A stretch of DNA of 64,000 nt from positions 101,385 through 165,384 of the forward strand of contig UZAN01039465.1 of NCBI GenBank assembly GCA_900618425.1, read 5' to 3'. Origin of the DNA: Echinostoma caproni (taxonomy: Eukaryota > Platyhelminthes > Trematoda > Plagiorchiida > Echinostomatidae). Below the pieces are notes generated by a model. That model searched no databases and had not been told where the DNA came from. It saw only the letters and a program-made list of their open reading frames with translations. A program made the translations under genes and the position numbers. Each line of letters opens with the position of its first letter. Within the stretch, counting starts at the first letter, position 1. Shown in pieces: positions 27,101 through 38,440 of this stretch.

Positions 27101-30100
27101 CCCTTTAAATCTTCGAACCATCAATGAGTATGAAGCAGATCAAAGCAGCTATACAATGTTTCCCGGATTTTTCTTTCACATACCACCTTTTTCCCTATTA
27201 AACCGAGTTCTTTTTCAATCGTATCTAATTGGTGACTTCTAATATATATTCTTTTTTCATTTGTTGGTCACGCAAAACGCGTAAACTCCTGTGTAGAAAC
27301 CTTGCGGATTGTAACTTGAATAACTGATCTTCCAGTTACTAAGTGAACATCTTTGTCTGTTCCCCCGGGACAACACAAAGGTGTTGCGCCAAATTATTTT
27401 ACATCGTTATACACCTTAGATCAGTCATATTTTATTTTACGGAAACGATAACTGCTGAAAACCACCGGTTTGTCTCAATGGCAACATCGTATATTCATAA
27501 AGAGCGTTGCCAATCCCTAGAATTTGAGGAAAGCGAAAACACTTTCCCACTGGTATACTGAAATGTTTGGATTCCTAGAATAGGAATGAACTCAAACGTT
27601 CCATCTCACAATTGAATATTAGTAATACGGCTCTCTTTGGTGAATTTTGTTCTAAAACGCGATTTATTTCTAGTCATTTTTTGAACTGGTACAACGAGAT
27701 CCGTTAACTCGTTTTCTTGATAACATTTTTGAGTGACTAATGCAAAGAATGAGACCTATTTTATGCAATGTATTGTTCACGTTGTCACCACAACAACAGC
27801 CTCACAATAAACTACTTCCGAGAAATATAGAATTGTTTACCCGATTACATCATTAGGAAGTGAGAACCTTGCACATTTCAAGTCAGACCCTGGACAGATT
27901 ACAGGCTCCGAATGCCACATTCTGACTTTCAAAGTTTACATGAAGAAGAACAGTTGATGAAAATCATTTGGTTTGCAACAAATAAAAACTTATCCAGTCT
28001 AGGCATTGTCTGTGGATGTTTATTGTGACAGATTCCAGACAAGAGATTTTAATTTAAACAAAAAGTTTCAGACAAACAGTTTATCCTTAAATCCGCGTAG
28101 AGATTATCTTGTCCGCTCATCAGTGGGCAAGATTTTCTGTTTGCTTGTATTTAAAAATTGGTTTTACTAGTCTGGTAAATCTTGCCTTGCCGAGGTACCC
28201 GAGGATACGTTCAAAACAAGAGTTACTCCACCCGTCCCCAATAGACGTTTGCCCATACAGCATTTTTAATTCGGCTGTTCAGATGCAAGCACTCCGCTTG
28301 TAATTTTTCCAAATTTCAGCGGCAGTGTGTGAAACCAAATGGACAGAGCGTAAAATTACAGCTCAACTAATAATAATCCAGATTTGAGACATTTGTTTGC
28401 ATAACATATTCCAGAATAATGGCTCAACTAAAATTTCCAGAGTGTATCTCAAGTCTTTTTACAAAACTTACTTTATGTACTGCATTACTATGGTAACCAG
28501 GCGTCTATTTTAAACGTGTGGAATACGTACCATCAATCATTGAAATGAGTGAAGTAATACAGTATTTCATTACTGTTATGATTGATTGATACGTGTGCTA
28601 CCGTTGGGACAGATTTGGTCAACCGAAACTGCGTTACAGATTTGTAAACTGTTGTTTAATGAAGAATATTGTGATTGGTGCCGGTTCTGTGGCAAACCCA
28701 ATCGAACTAGGCAGGTGATCAAATGCATTTAAAAGTAAGAATAGTAGCAACGGTGGGAACCAAAGTAAAATTTCGGAACCATGTTTCAGAATAATCGTTC
28801 AATCTATGAGAGCATTTCAACTGCAGTTAATAAGACACTCCTCACTGAAAAGCCTTGCAAACACTCTGATATTAATCTTCTTCTGCTTGAATACATAAGG
28901 AATCGAAACAACGCCAGTGTCTGTGAATAGTTCGACACTTTCTATACCTAGAATGACTCTCAGCAGTTAATCGTGCATCATCACCGCAAGATGCCCTACA
29001 TTCTGGGGGTTTCACTATTAGTGATGCCGATTTTCCGACCGTAGGTTTTCTTTTTTTTGATCATAGGAGTAAAAGAAATCGTTATTCTTTAGTTAACTAT
29101 TCAAATTAGAAGCCTCGTACGAAATTCTCAGAGAATTTCATACCATTGGAATTTCAGTCTGCAAACAAAAATTCTTAACTGATTTTCATAACAGTCTTGT
29201 AAAAACAGTTAACGGAACGAATGCAACGTTGAAGTGTTATTAATTAAAAGAAACCGTCATTTTGACAAAATTTTAAATGACTATTTTTGATTTTCTTAGA
29301 AAGTATCAGAGAAAGGGTTCTGAAGTCAAATTTGGCTCTCGAGATGAGAAACTATTTAACACTGTGAGTCTTTTTTTGCTGAGGCTGTTTTTCTACCGAC
29401 CCAATTTAACATAAATCATCGATTACAGAAATTCACCGGTTTCGGCATGAGAAAACGTACATTATTTGAGACAAAATGAAAGCTGCGGACTTTTCTGTCG
29501 TTCACGGTCACGATAACTATAAAAGAATTTTACTTTAAACCCCGATATATACACATATCGGAAAGTACTGGAGGAACGAAGGATAACAACATCTTAATGT
29601 AAACGTTTTCATATATATAAAAGGATTCCTTAGAGTGGAACTGAGTTGCTAAGACTCTCTCTTTCTAAAATGGTCGTTTTGATCTACTTTAGATGCGGGT
29701 CTATATCACGTGATTTATTAACAAAATATGAATTCGTGGTAGCAGTTAACAGAGAAATTCACAATTGTCGATTCTTGCATTTCTAATAACGATAAGGGGT
29801 CTAAACTTCGAATAAATGATAGTTACCCTAATCTATCCAAATGAAAGTGTTATTTTGGACATCAAAATAAAATTCTCAATTGTCGATCCTCTCATATTGG
29901 CTCAATCAACGCTTATCTTGATGAATTGTCACAAGGAACTATGTTAGGGGCGTTGTGGGTGACAGACAGGTAAATGTTTCCAACCATTGGTTGCCTTCAT
30001 CTGTTCAATTACGAACAAAATGAACATGAATATATGTTCTTCTCAGTATTCACTAGAATAAATACCAGCGACTGAAGTCTTTTAAAAATGGTGAAGGAAA

Positions 30101-31029
30101 ACTTTATTGGCTAACAGCATATGAGCACTATTCTGAACAAGGTTTGTGAGATAAATTAACAGTTTATTTCTAGTGATCCTTTGGGAAGTCGATTGATTTT
30201 CGTAACAGGAAATTATACAATATTGAGTTCCTACATCAAACCAGTTAGCTTTTCATATGTTTCTCCATTAGTTTAAATGATAATTTACAAATGCATGTCG
30301 ATGGAAAATCTCCGTTAGACAACTAAGTGTAGATCAAATTATAGTTTGGGGTTGAGACATATTATTATCGTAAAGGTTTTATCAATCGTTTTTAATCTAC
30401 CAGCATGCTTCTGGTTTTGTTGTCTGCTTCTAGGTTGATACCAGCGCTAGAAAATTATCGATGTGCAACAGTCATATGCAAATTTTACGAAGGTATCAAA
30501 ACAAATCTCTGTAGTTTCGATCANATGCACTAATCTCACATGTCCTATGGTTTTTTCTTTGAATGAACACACATTTCTGACTGCAAGGTCTTCAAATCTG
30601 CCGGGTCCACAGAACAAAAGGTGAGTTGCAGGTCAATATGGATTGACATAATTTTTGTAGTAATCTCCCGCATAGAAGAGTGCTCTTTTACAAGAATAGA
30701 TATGATTGATCAATCTGATTGGGTTGATAGCAATATGTCCGATCACCTTATCGGACTCAGTAGGAGAATGTGAAACAAAACTGAAACACCTCCCAAATCA
30801 TGTATCTTCCGTATATCTATGTTATCCACGGAATAATATGATAAAAATATCTTCACAATTATGGAATTCGTATTTGTTATCAACATCTAATGATGCATGA
30901 GATTAGTGGAGGGTTTGTTTTAATTCCATAATGGGATTTCATCGTGCATAGGGCAAACAAAGCGTAAAATGGAAAGCAAGGAAGCACTTTATAGCTGTTT
31001 TCATCTGGTCCGGTCTCATCAAAAATGCC
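24187..31029. other. Gene-less AT-rich stretch
   Basis: Nearly 7 kb without a supported gene. It holds a short (TA)n at 25427-25439, an ambiguous base at 30524, and a diverged direct repeat starting at 29756 and 29871. A frame at 25928-26164 follows a CTACAG sequence that could be a splice acceptor, but its protein resembles nothing known. Confidence 0.5.
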
Positions 31030-31111
31030 AATCCGTCTATCAAACTGGCGATCGAACCTGGGACCTCATCGATTGGAGGTAAACATACTTAACCCCTGGC
31101 CAATGATGAAC
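31030..31111 (-). repeat. tRNA-like SINE head, minus strand
   Basis: Read on the minus strand, an A-box-like TGGCCAGGGGTTA (31090-31102) is followed by a possible anticodon arm ACCTC-CAATCGAT-GAGGT with a perfect 5-bp stem and 8-base loop (31063-31080). A B-box-like CAGGTTCGATCGCC comes next (31047-31060). The T stem does not pair well, so a working tRNA is unlikely; a SINE head or tRNA pseudogene is the better reading. Downstream on the same strand the sequence is not similar to the SINE family at 20.1, 20.9 and 45.0 kb, so this would be a second family. Confidence 0.55.
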
Positions 31112-34100
31112 ATATCAGAGTTTTTCGACTTTCATTTGGACAATATGGCACAACCCATGTTTACGATCTTGCAAAGGGCATCGCAACTCCAAGCTCCTCC
31201 AGGTATGACACCAATCAGGTGAAGACAGCTGTAATGCGCACCATAGGTCTCCAGTCCACGCTTCGTTTTCCTTATATATATTAGGATGCATTTATAAAGA
31301 ATACTGTTTTCTAAAGTCAAATAAAACTTTATTAGGTATTCACGAGAGTTACATACGGCGGCATGCTTCTGTTTTTACAACATCTTAGGCATACAATCCT
31401 TCATTTTACTGTCATTAATTGTGGTATGCCAATATTCAAATCTATTGGTATTCCAAATTCATGATACGAAACGTAATCTGATATTCGGTCGTGTGGCAAA
31501 ATTACTCTAACTTCGGTCTAACTCACCAATTTAACCCATGTGATTGATGGTACTTGTGTTAATCCATGCGGAGTATGCAAACAATGCAAGCTGTTAAAAG
31601 CACCGTTTTTACTCATGACCAAGTGGCCTGAACGGATGCCAGGTCTAGAAGTAAAGCTCAAACGTTTCTTGAAAAGCTTATGCATAAGAATTACGCAATC
31701 TTGAGCACACAACCTGAGTCTAACTTCCGGCTCAATAGCCCAGATAAGGATTGCATAGGCCACTCGGTTTCGCAAACGACGACCATATTTGTCATATTTT
31801 TTAACAACTCAGTATTATTGGATAGCTTCCTGTGGTCGACAAAGATAAATATTCTACTAAGGCTGAAAATGAAGTTTCCGAAATATGCATAATATCAGCC
31901 ATGTTGAGGAGTCTTGCCAACTGTTATTCCTTAGAAATGAACAAGAGCCCAATTCCACTGGATTCCGGTTTTGTCGCAACAGCCTGTTTATGTATGATAA
32001 TGGACTCAAACAAATTGCCAGTCTTATCACTGAAAATCTTCTGGGACTAAATCTAAATGAAAATCGAGTGGAAAACTTTAAATAGGATGAAACGAAACCA
32101 CAAATACTTAGAGAGAATCCATGATTAACTCAAAGTGGGAAATGGTAATTTTTTGTTGCACTCGAAATGCTTGCATTTAGTGGCTATTTTACTGAATTTC
32201 AGCACCGTGATCCTTTAAAATAATAATAAGATTATCCACGATGAATCGTTACTGTTACATGTTCCCTTTCCTAGCAGATGATTGTCACTCACTGAAAAAA
32301 TATCAAACTATTTTATGGATTACCCTTTCTAGATGCGTGCTCGTATCTAGGACACGGGCTTCATCGCAGAAGAATCTTAATGTTGATGTAATAAATAAAG
32401 CACTCTTTTGTGATTTCCATTGACTGTCTTTGTTTGAATTGGCCATCACTGTGAACTTCTTTATGTCGGCGCACCCATTACCGCTGGCTTACGAGAGCAA
32501 AAGCCGAACTGTGGAAGAAGCGAACACTTGCTAGGTCAAATGTGTCTCCAAACCATCTGGTTTCGGTGAATTGCCATACCGTAAACACACACGTGTTGCG
32601 TCGAACCATCGTTTTGTCAAATTGTATGAAAAATTATTACTAACAAAAGCTTGTTTTATTCCTTTAACATGATCACTCAAACCCTACAAAGCAGTCCCTA
32701 CTATACATAAAATGTTTATTAATACATTAAATATATCTATATCCGGTTAAAAATTACACCACCTTAAACGTTGTATCTTATTTGTTGCTACATTTCACAC
32801 AAACGCACACAGTTTATCTTTTCATAAGTGACAGAATGTAAGTTCAGGCTATTTTCAAGTTATGGAACTGTGCAAGAGTGCGCTGAAGTGGGTTTTCCTT
32901 TCGTGAACTTGAATGACCTATTGCTGTCACTAGTCTTCAAAACATCAGTTTGACCAAACCACGCACTGGGATCACCAGCAGTTACTTTACATTACCAGTG
33001 ACCAGAACACCAGATTCCTTATGAAACATTTATTTGTTACCATATTCAGTAGTTACTTTTTCAGAGATTCTTCATTTTTATTCACAGTTTTTTTTGTGTT
33101 CTTCTTATTTTTCCTATTTTCCACTTTATTTCATTTTCGAGCACCCTTAACAATCCAGCCTTCTCACTGAGGATAGAAGAGTGAATTCAGCTTTCAATCC
33201 AATACATGGAATACTTGAAAGTACTGTCAACACAACCACTGCAAAGACTTAATCAATCTGAATACGATCTATGGCACGATCTTAGGCTCTCGAGCGATCT
33301 AGAGATGTGTGTTATTGTGTAAATACGTGCCTAAATCGCTTCCAAGACTGTTAGGCCACTGGGTATTTTCCCAAAGTTATGACATACAGTCATACTTTTG
33401 GAGCATTACTACAGACACACGCACGCTTACTCTACCAAAACGCATACTGAATTCTTTTAATCTTTGATATTCTCCGTTGCTGAAAGGTAAAACATTCTGG
33501 TATTTATAGGAGAAAGTTATAATAAACACGGTGGTTTAACGGACAGCAATCAACGGAAGATGGGAAGTTAAAATCAGTCCCACAGTAATCTGACTGATTG
33601 TGCACGCAAAACTTGATGGCGTTAGTTGAGTAAAATCACCTTGCCGGAAGCTACGATTCCGGGATTCATGTTACGTAACAATGGCTTGAAATACTAAAGT
33701 GTGTTATTGATCTGTCTAATTAGGATGAATTGTTTTGTAATTAACGATCTTAAATTTAGCTTATCAGATTTACCTGTGAGATTTTGCGTGCATAACTATA
33801 ATACATAATGGGTAATGTGTTCTGACATGCATTGTGACAAGAGTGGATTCGTTTTGTCGATATAATGTTTACCGCAACTACTGTTGAACTGGCAAACGGC
33901 ATGCGAAGCAGAATTAGGTGGGTGACTTCATTTTTGGTTGTTCGGACGAATTCCCTGGTTCCACGGTATCGGTTGCAGTTGTACAGCAGGATCTGTTCAA
34001 CACAGTGCTGCCTTGAGCTTCTGACGCACATTCATCATTAGGTGATCCCCCCGAAGGTCATTCTTAGAAAGGCGCATCTTTTTGGCTACTTGCAGGCAGG

Positions 34101-35129
34101 ATTAACCTGTAGCTTTCGTCAACTATACACATCAGCAGATTTCCCTGGATAACCATTATCCAGTGGCCTCCGTCGTAGAAAGACCATTTCGTCTTGAAGC
34201 GTGCCGGTGGAGAAAATATTTCTCGTACGATGGTACAGAGATTTCAACAGATCTGTTGTTTATGCCACACAGGTCTGGCAGCTATAAATGTCCAAATCCA
34301 AAACTGTATAACGTCTTGTTGTAACCTGAAGCGTAAGTCACAATGGTACAAACACGATCAGTTACTTAATTCAAACTGAAGGTTTATCGTTGACTTTCGA
34401 GTATTGTTTGGCCAAATGGCTTATCCAAAGTGCAAGATTTCGGACATACTTCTGTCATACTTAATTACACGCAAAAGTTAATTCCAGCGAAAGGCACTGA
34501 TCAGTTATTGTATTTTATATACATAAAATTAGATGCTATGATCAATCCGAATGATAATAAATGAGAGAAAATTCCACTATTCAAGAGAAAGTTATAACCA
34601 GACGTTCATGTATTTCGCATTCATTTGAAAGTGAATCTGTCATATTTTCAAAATCATAATTTGCACTTTAACTTTTCCAGTTCCCTTCAAAAGGTAGACT
34701 CGAAATAATTAGAACGCGTTGTTAGAGGGATGATCTAGTATATAAAGTGAGTTTTATTGTATTCAAAGCCAACAAACCTTCAGCTAAACAACTAAAACGC
34801 ACTGCGTGGTTGTTTTCTCTTACTTGGGTATCAGCAGTGTGAATCGATGGACCCAATGAAAAAAATGAAAATAGGTCTGATCAGCTCCCCCATGATTAAA
34901 TGGTTGGCGTGATGGCTAATCGATTTCTCGCCCGACGCTTTTTGGACTGATAATATGATTTAAGCAGAAGGCATGGATACTATAATAGGTCGACACTTAT
35001 CGGTCACGAAAGAGACTCAGTTGGTGCTTACATTGTATTTGATTCCCGTCGTTCAGAAAAAGAGAAATGCATGTTAACTCTATGTTCTGGACCGTCTGGA
35101 GCATTGTCAATATTGTCACTATCCAAGTG
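31112..35129. other. Gene-less AT-rich stretch
   Basis: No gene supported. Overlapping frames on both strands between 31518 and 32085 give a run of sequence with few stops, but no motif identifies it. The remainder is AT-rich and stop-dense. Confidence 0.45.
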
Positions 35130-35990
35130 AATTAGAGAAAATTTGTGCGGAACTGAAAACTATAGCTCAGATAAATCTTGTACATGAAGTGATTACCCTC
35201 AAGAGAGAACAGAGACACCACATCTGTATGACTTACCGAAGGTGCGTAAGTAAGGAATTTGATTACGATCCATCCTAAGCATAATCACTTTACCGCAAAC
35301 TTGCATTAGCAAAGTTGTTAGCTGAAATTTTGTTAACGCAGTGAGAGTTAACTTCTTGACGTAATGTCAAGTATAGCTTTGAGTTGTATAAACATTTGAC
35401 TTAGAATTATTCAATAAAGATAGATGCTTACAACTAACGCCAACTATCTATTTAAAAATGTTGCGCTGCATGAAACCATCGGGATTGCTCTCAAGGCAAC
35501 TGAGGAAAGGATCTTTCAAGTCGGATTACCTATCAGTGTCAAGCGTTAACTTTTCGTTTCTCGGACAAGGATATTGACACATAGATGCGGTGGCCGTGGG
35601 TAGCCGCGGGAAACGATTTCCGCGGATAATCTTCCTTGTCACCTATAAGAAGGGCTTGCAGAGGGTATCTCAAAATTAGATATTTACTGTCGCCGTGTTG
35701 ATGACATATTTGTCATTAACCACATCATGGACGACGGAGAAAATCTATTCCATCGACTCAAAAATATTCAGCCCAACATCCAATCTGATCATCATGACTA
35801 ACGAGATGAACTCATCGAGCTTTTCGATATAAATATTACTCGTCAACCAGATGGATCACTCAAGAGATCTGTCTTCCAAAATAGCACCTGGTCTGGGCAG
35901 TACTTGCATTTCACGAGCTTCTCTCCCATGCGACACAAAATTGGTCTCGTTTGCACAATATTTCATCGAACTCGTGACATTTGCACACAG
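35130..35990 (+). pseudogene. PLE 2 reverse transcriptase, broken
   Basis: The finger motif HLYDLPKVRK is read at about 35220-35250, followed after a stop by LRSILSI. The palm box that is AMGSPLGP in PLE 1 has decayed to VAVGSRGKRF near 35592-35620, where a GC-rich palindrome now sits. The catalytic box RRVDDIFVIN is intact at about 35691-35720, with VDD at 35697-35705. DINITRQPDGSLKRSVF and then TWSGQYLHFTSFSP follow up to the gap, with a frameshift or stop near 35800. Family membership is clear from the ordered motifs; the protein cannot be made. Confidence 0.75.
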
Positions 35991-36726
35991 NNNNNNNNNN
36001 NNNNNNNNNNNNNNNNNNNNNNNNNNNNNNNNNNNNNNNNNNNNNNNNNNNNNNNNNNNNNNNNNNNNNNNNNNNNNNNNNNNNNNNNNNNNNNNNNNNN
36101 NNNNNNNNNNNNNNNNNNNNNNNNNNNNNNNNNNNNNNNNNNNNNNNNNNNNNNNNNNNNNNNNNNNNNNNNNNNNNNNNNNNNNNNNNNNNNNNNNNNN
36201 NNNNNNNNNNNNNNNNNNNNNNNNNNNNNNNNNNNNNNNNNNNNNNNNNNNNNNNNNNNNNNNNNNNNNNNNNNNNNNNNNNNNNNNNNNNNNNNNNNNN
36301 NNNNNNNNNNNNNNNNNNNNNNNNNNNNNNNNNNNNNNNNNNNNNNNNNNNNNNNNNNNNNNNNNNNNNNNNNNNNNNNNNNNNNNNNNNNNNNNNNNNN
36401 NNNNNNNNNNNNNNNNNNNNNNNNNNNNNNNNNNNNNNNNNNNNNNNNNNNNNNNNNNNNNNNNNNNNNNNNNNNNNNNNNNNNNNNNNNNNNNNNNNNN
36501 NNNNNNNNNNNNNNNNNNNNNNNNNNNNNNNNNNNNNNNNNNNNNNNNNNNNNNNNNNNNNNNNNNNNNNNNNNNNNNNNNNNNNNNNNNNNNNNNNNNN
36601 NNNNNNNNNNNNNNNNNNNNNNNNNNNNNNNNNNNNNNNNNNNNNNNNNNNNNNNNNNNNNNNNNNNNNNNNNNNNNNNNNNNNNNNNNNNNNNNNNNNN
36701 NNNNNNNNNNNNNNNNNNNNNNNNNN
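35991..36726. other. Assembly gap (736 N)
   Basis: A run of unknown bases inside PLE 2, between the RT and its nuclease. Any open frame that crosses it is an artefact. PLE 3 has roughly 400 bases between the matching motifs, so the gap size is approximate or hides an insertion. Confidence 0.99.
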
Positions 36727-37045
36727 GATTGTGTATAAGCGCGGCCATCGACATGGGCAGGATAGAGAGGTAGTTGCGTCACCAAATGGCCGAACGCATC
36801 CTGGTGTGGCTTAAGAAAGCGATAAGCGACAGGTTTGTAACCTCGACATCATCGAACAATCATGAAAGACCTAGATCTTGGATAACATTACACTTATTGA
36901 ACAAAACCATTGTGCCAATCCAACCCACACATTCCAGGTCATCTACACCAGACAAATACAAAGTTACTGAAATTTGTAGCATTGTGGCGATCCGTCAACT
37001 CGAAGTACCATGGGTTTACATAGAATACAGGCAGTGAAAATGCCT
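36727..37045 (+). pseudogene. PLE 2 GIY-YIG endonuclease, broken
   Basis: The core is read as DMGRIER with a stop (36771-36773) in place of the next residue, then LRHQMAERILVWLKKAI. The tyrosine of the usual YIG/YVG triad is replaced (IDMG). Further on ITLHLLN and, after frame changes, IVAIRQLEVP near 36980-37010 correspond to the HL and EAxAIRxLxP blocks of the domain. The substitution at the catalytic tyrosine, the stop and the frameshifts indicate an inactive domain. Confidence 0.7.
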
Positions 37046-38020
37046 GGAGAGAAGCCATATGTTAACTCGAAATTATATATCGGATCATATTTCCTGTTCA
37101 CAGAGATCCAAATGACATCGGTACAGCATGGGTGAGATTTTCAAGCAAATATGACAAAAGATGTACATGATATCCTTACTCTACATCTGCATGCAACAGC
37201 ACCGTTCCACTCGACATACATATACGAAGCTGTGTTCCACATATACTCACTCCATTACTTTGATGGATCATAACTCATGTTTGAGACCGCCAGAGCAACA
37301 ATCACAACCAAATAGGCATCTCTGAATTTGCACATTTTTGCTGAATCCACATTTGGTTCGCTTTTGCGTTATTGTTGGTCATTCAGATTGCTGGATGTGG
37401 TCTAAAACAGTGACCTTGTTGTTTGCCGCGTGGTTTTGTTTGATTTAGTTAACGTTTCGGATGATTGTTGTCTAATTTGATTTTAACGGACCTTATTTCG
37501 TTATTGGAAAGAAAATTATCAGTTCAGAAACAAATGACAAAAACCATGCTCTGGATGATTCTCTCCCCACAGGGTTTACATAGTGCCAATATATAGTATC
37601 ACCATGCCAAACAGAATGGATGAATGCATCTTGCTAATCCTGCCAAGCGGAGGGAGTTTTTGATGAATCATTGTAAACCTCCCACACGTGTTCCTCAGGT
37701 GGACAGGACTACTTTTTTAACACACAGCATGTGTCCGTCAAGATGATCATATCAAAACAGAACAAACTCCAGTGTCCCACCTCAGCATACAGTAAACGTT
37801 TTTGTCAGTCAAATCAAAAGCTAAACTAGCTACACATGTGCATGTTTGATCCCAAATGAACAAGCAAAAGGGGAGTCATGGAGAAAGTATAAACAAATCA
37901 TTTTCTTCGTGTGTGATGAGTGTGCCAGCGATCATTGCTCGCTGACTGCTAGAGAAACAAAAAGCCCTATTCGAATATATTTCTTCAAGTGATTTTTTCT
38001 GTTTTAGGTGCAAGTGAATC
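37046..38020. other. Gene-less stretch after PLE 2
   Basis: May contain the decayed tail of PLE 2 at its start, but no end signal was recognised. No other gene or repeat is supported. Confidence 0.45.
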
Positions 38021-38084
38021 GTGACGTAGCCTGAATCCGAAGATTTTGGCGTTTAGCGAAGCTCTGCTAATCAGGTTACGTAAC
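38021..38084. repeat. Imperfect inverted repeat, 14-bp arms
   Basis: Left arm GTGACGTAGCCTGA (38021-38034) pairs with right arm TCAGGTTACGTAAC (38071-38084) at 12 of 14 positions around a 36-base loop. No protein or tRNA signal lies within it. Confidence 0.65.
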
Positions 38085-38199
38085 CCAGTCCTGTGTGCAC
38101 GAAAGTTCCTTACACAATCAGTCTGACTGCCATGGACTTGATTTCCCACCCCACCCTCTCCCCCGCTTCCCTGACTATTGTCCGTTTTACCACTGTAGT

Positions 38200-38440
38200 T
38201 ATCAAAACTTGCTTGTAAAAATACCAGATTGTAGCGACTGAAGAGATTAAAAGAAATGTTACCATCTCACAGTATTTGTCTTCTCTCTGTTCTAACGAAT
38301 CGTGAGAATTAAAAGATCGAAAACAATTTCGACTTGGTTGTGCAACATCAGCGCTGCAATGCAATCGACCACAATGAGGATCGAATTCAGGTACCCTGAT
38401 TGAGAGCAGAATCACTCACTTAAACACAGTGCAGCTTATG
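38200..38440 (-). repeat. Possible tRNA-derived SINE, minus strand
   Basis: On the minus strand, TGCTCTCAATCAGGGTACC is followed by a B-box-like GAATTCGATCC (about 38378-38388). The A box is weak (AAGTGAGTGATTC). This resembles a degraded tRNA head but has no second copy in the window. It could be coincidence. Confidence 0.25.

Larger units (their letters stand above)
35130..37045 (+). mobile_element. Penelope-like element relic 2 (gapped)
   Basis: Second PLE copy, with RT homology before and GIY-YIG homology after an assembly gap of 736 N (35991-36726). Motif order matches PLE 1 and PLE 3. The nuclease core GRIER and following LRHQMAERI are close to GRIERQLRNRAVEHI of PLE 3, which puts these two in one lineage. 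Frames are heavily broken. The fingers region is the most eroded part, and the true left end may lie upstream of the position given. Confidence 0.75.

Noticed and set aside
35851..36814. Very long frames of 260-309 codons on both strands
   Set aside because: They exist only because they run through the 736-base N gap.
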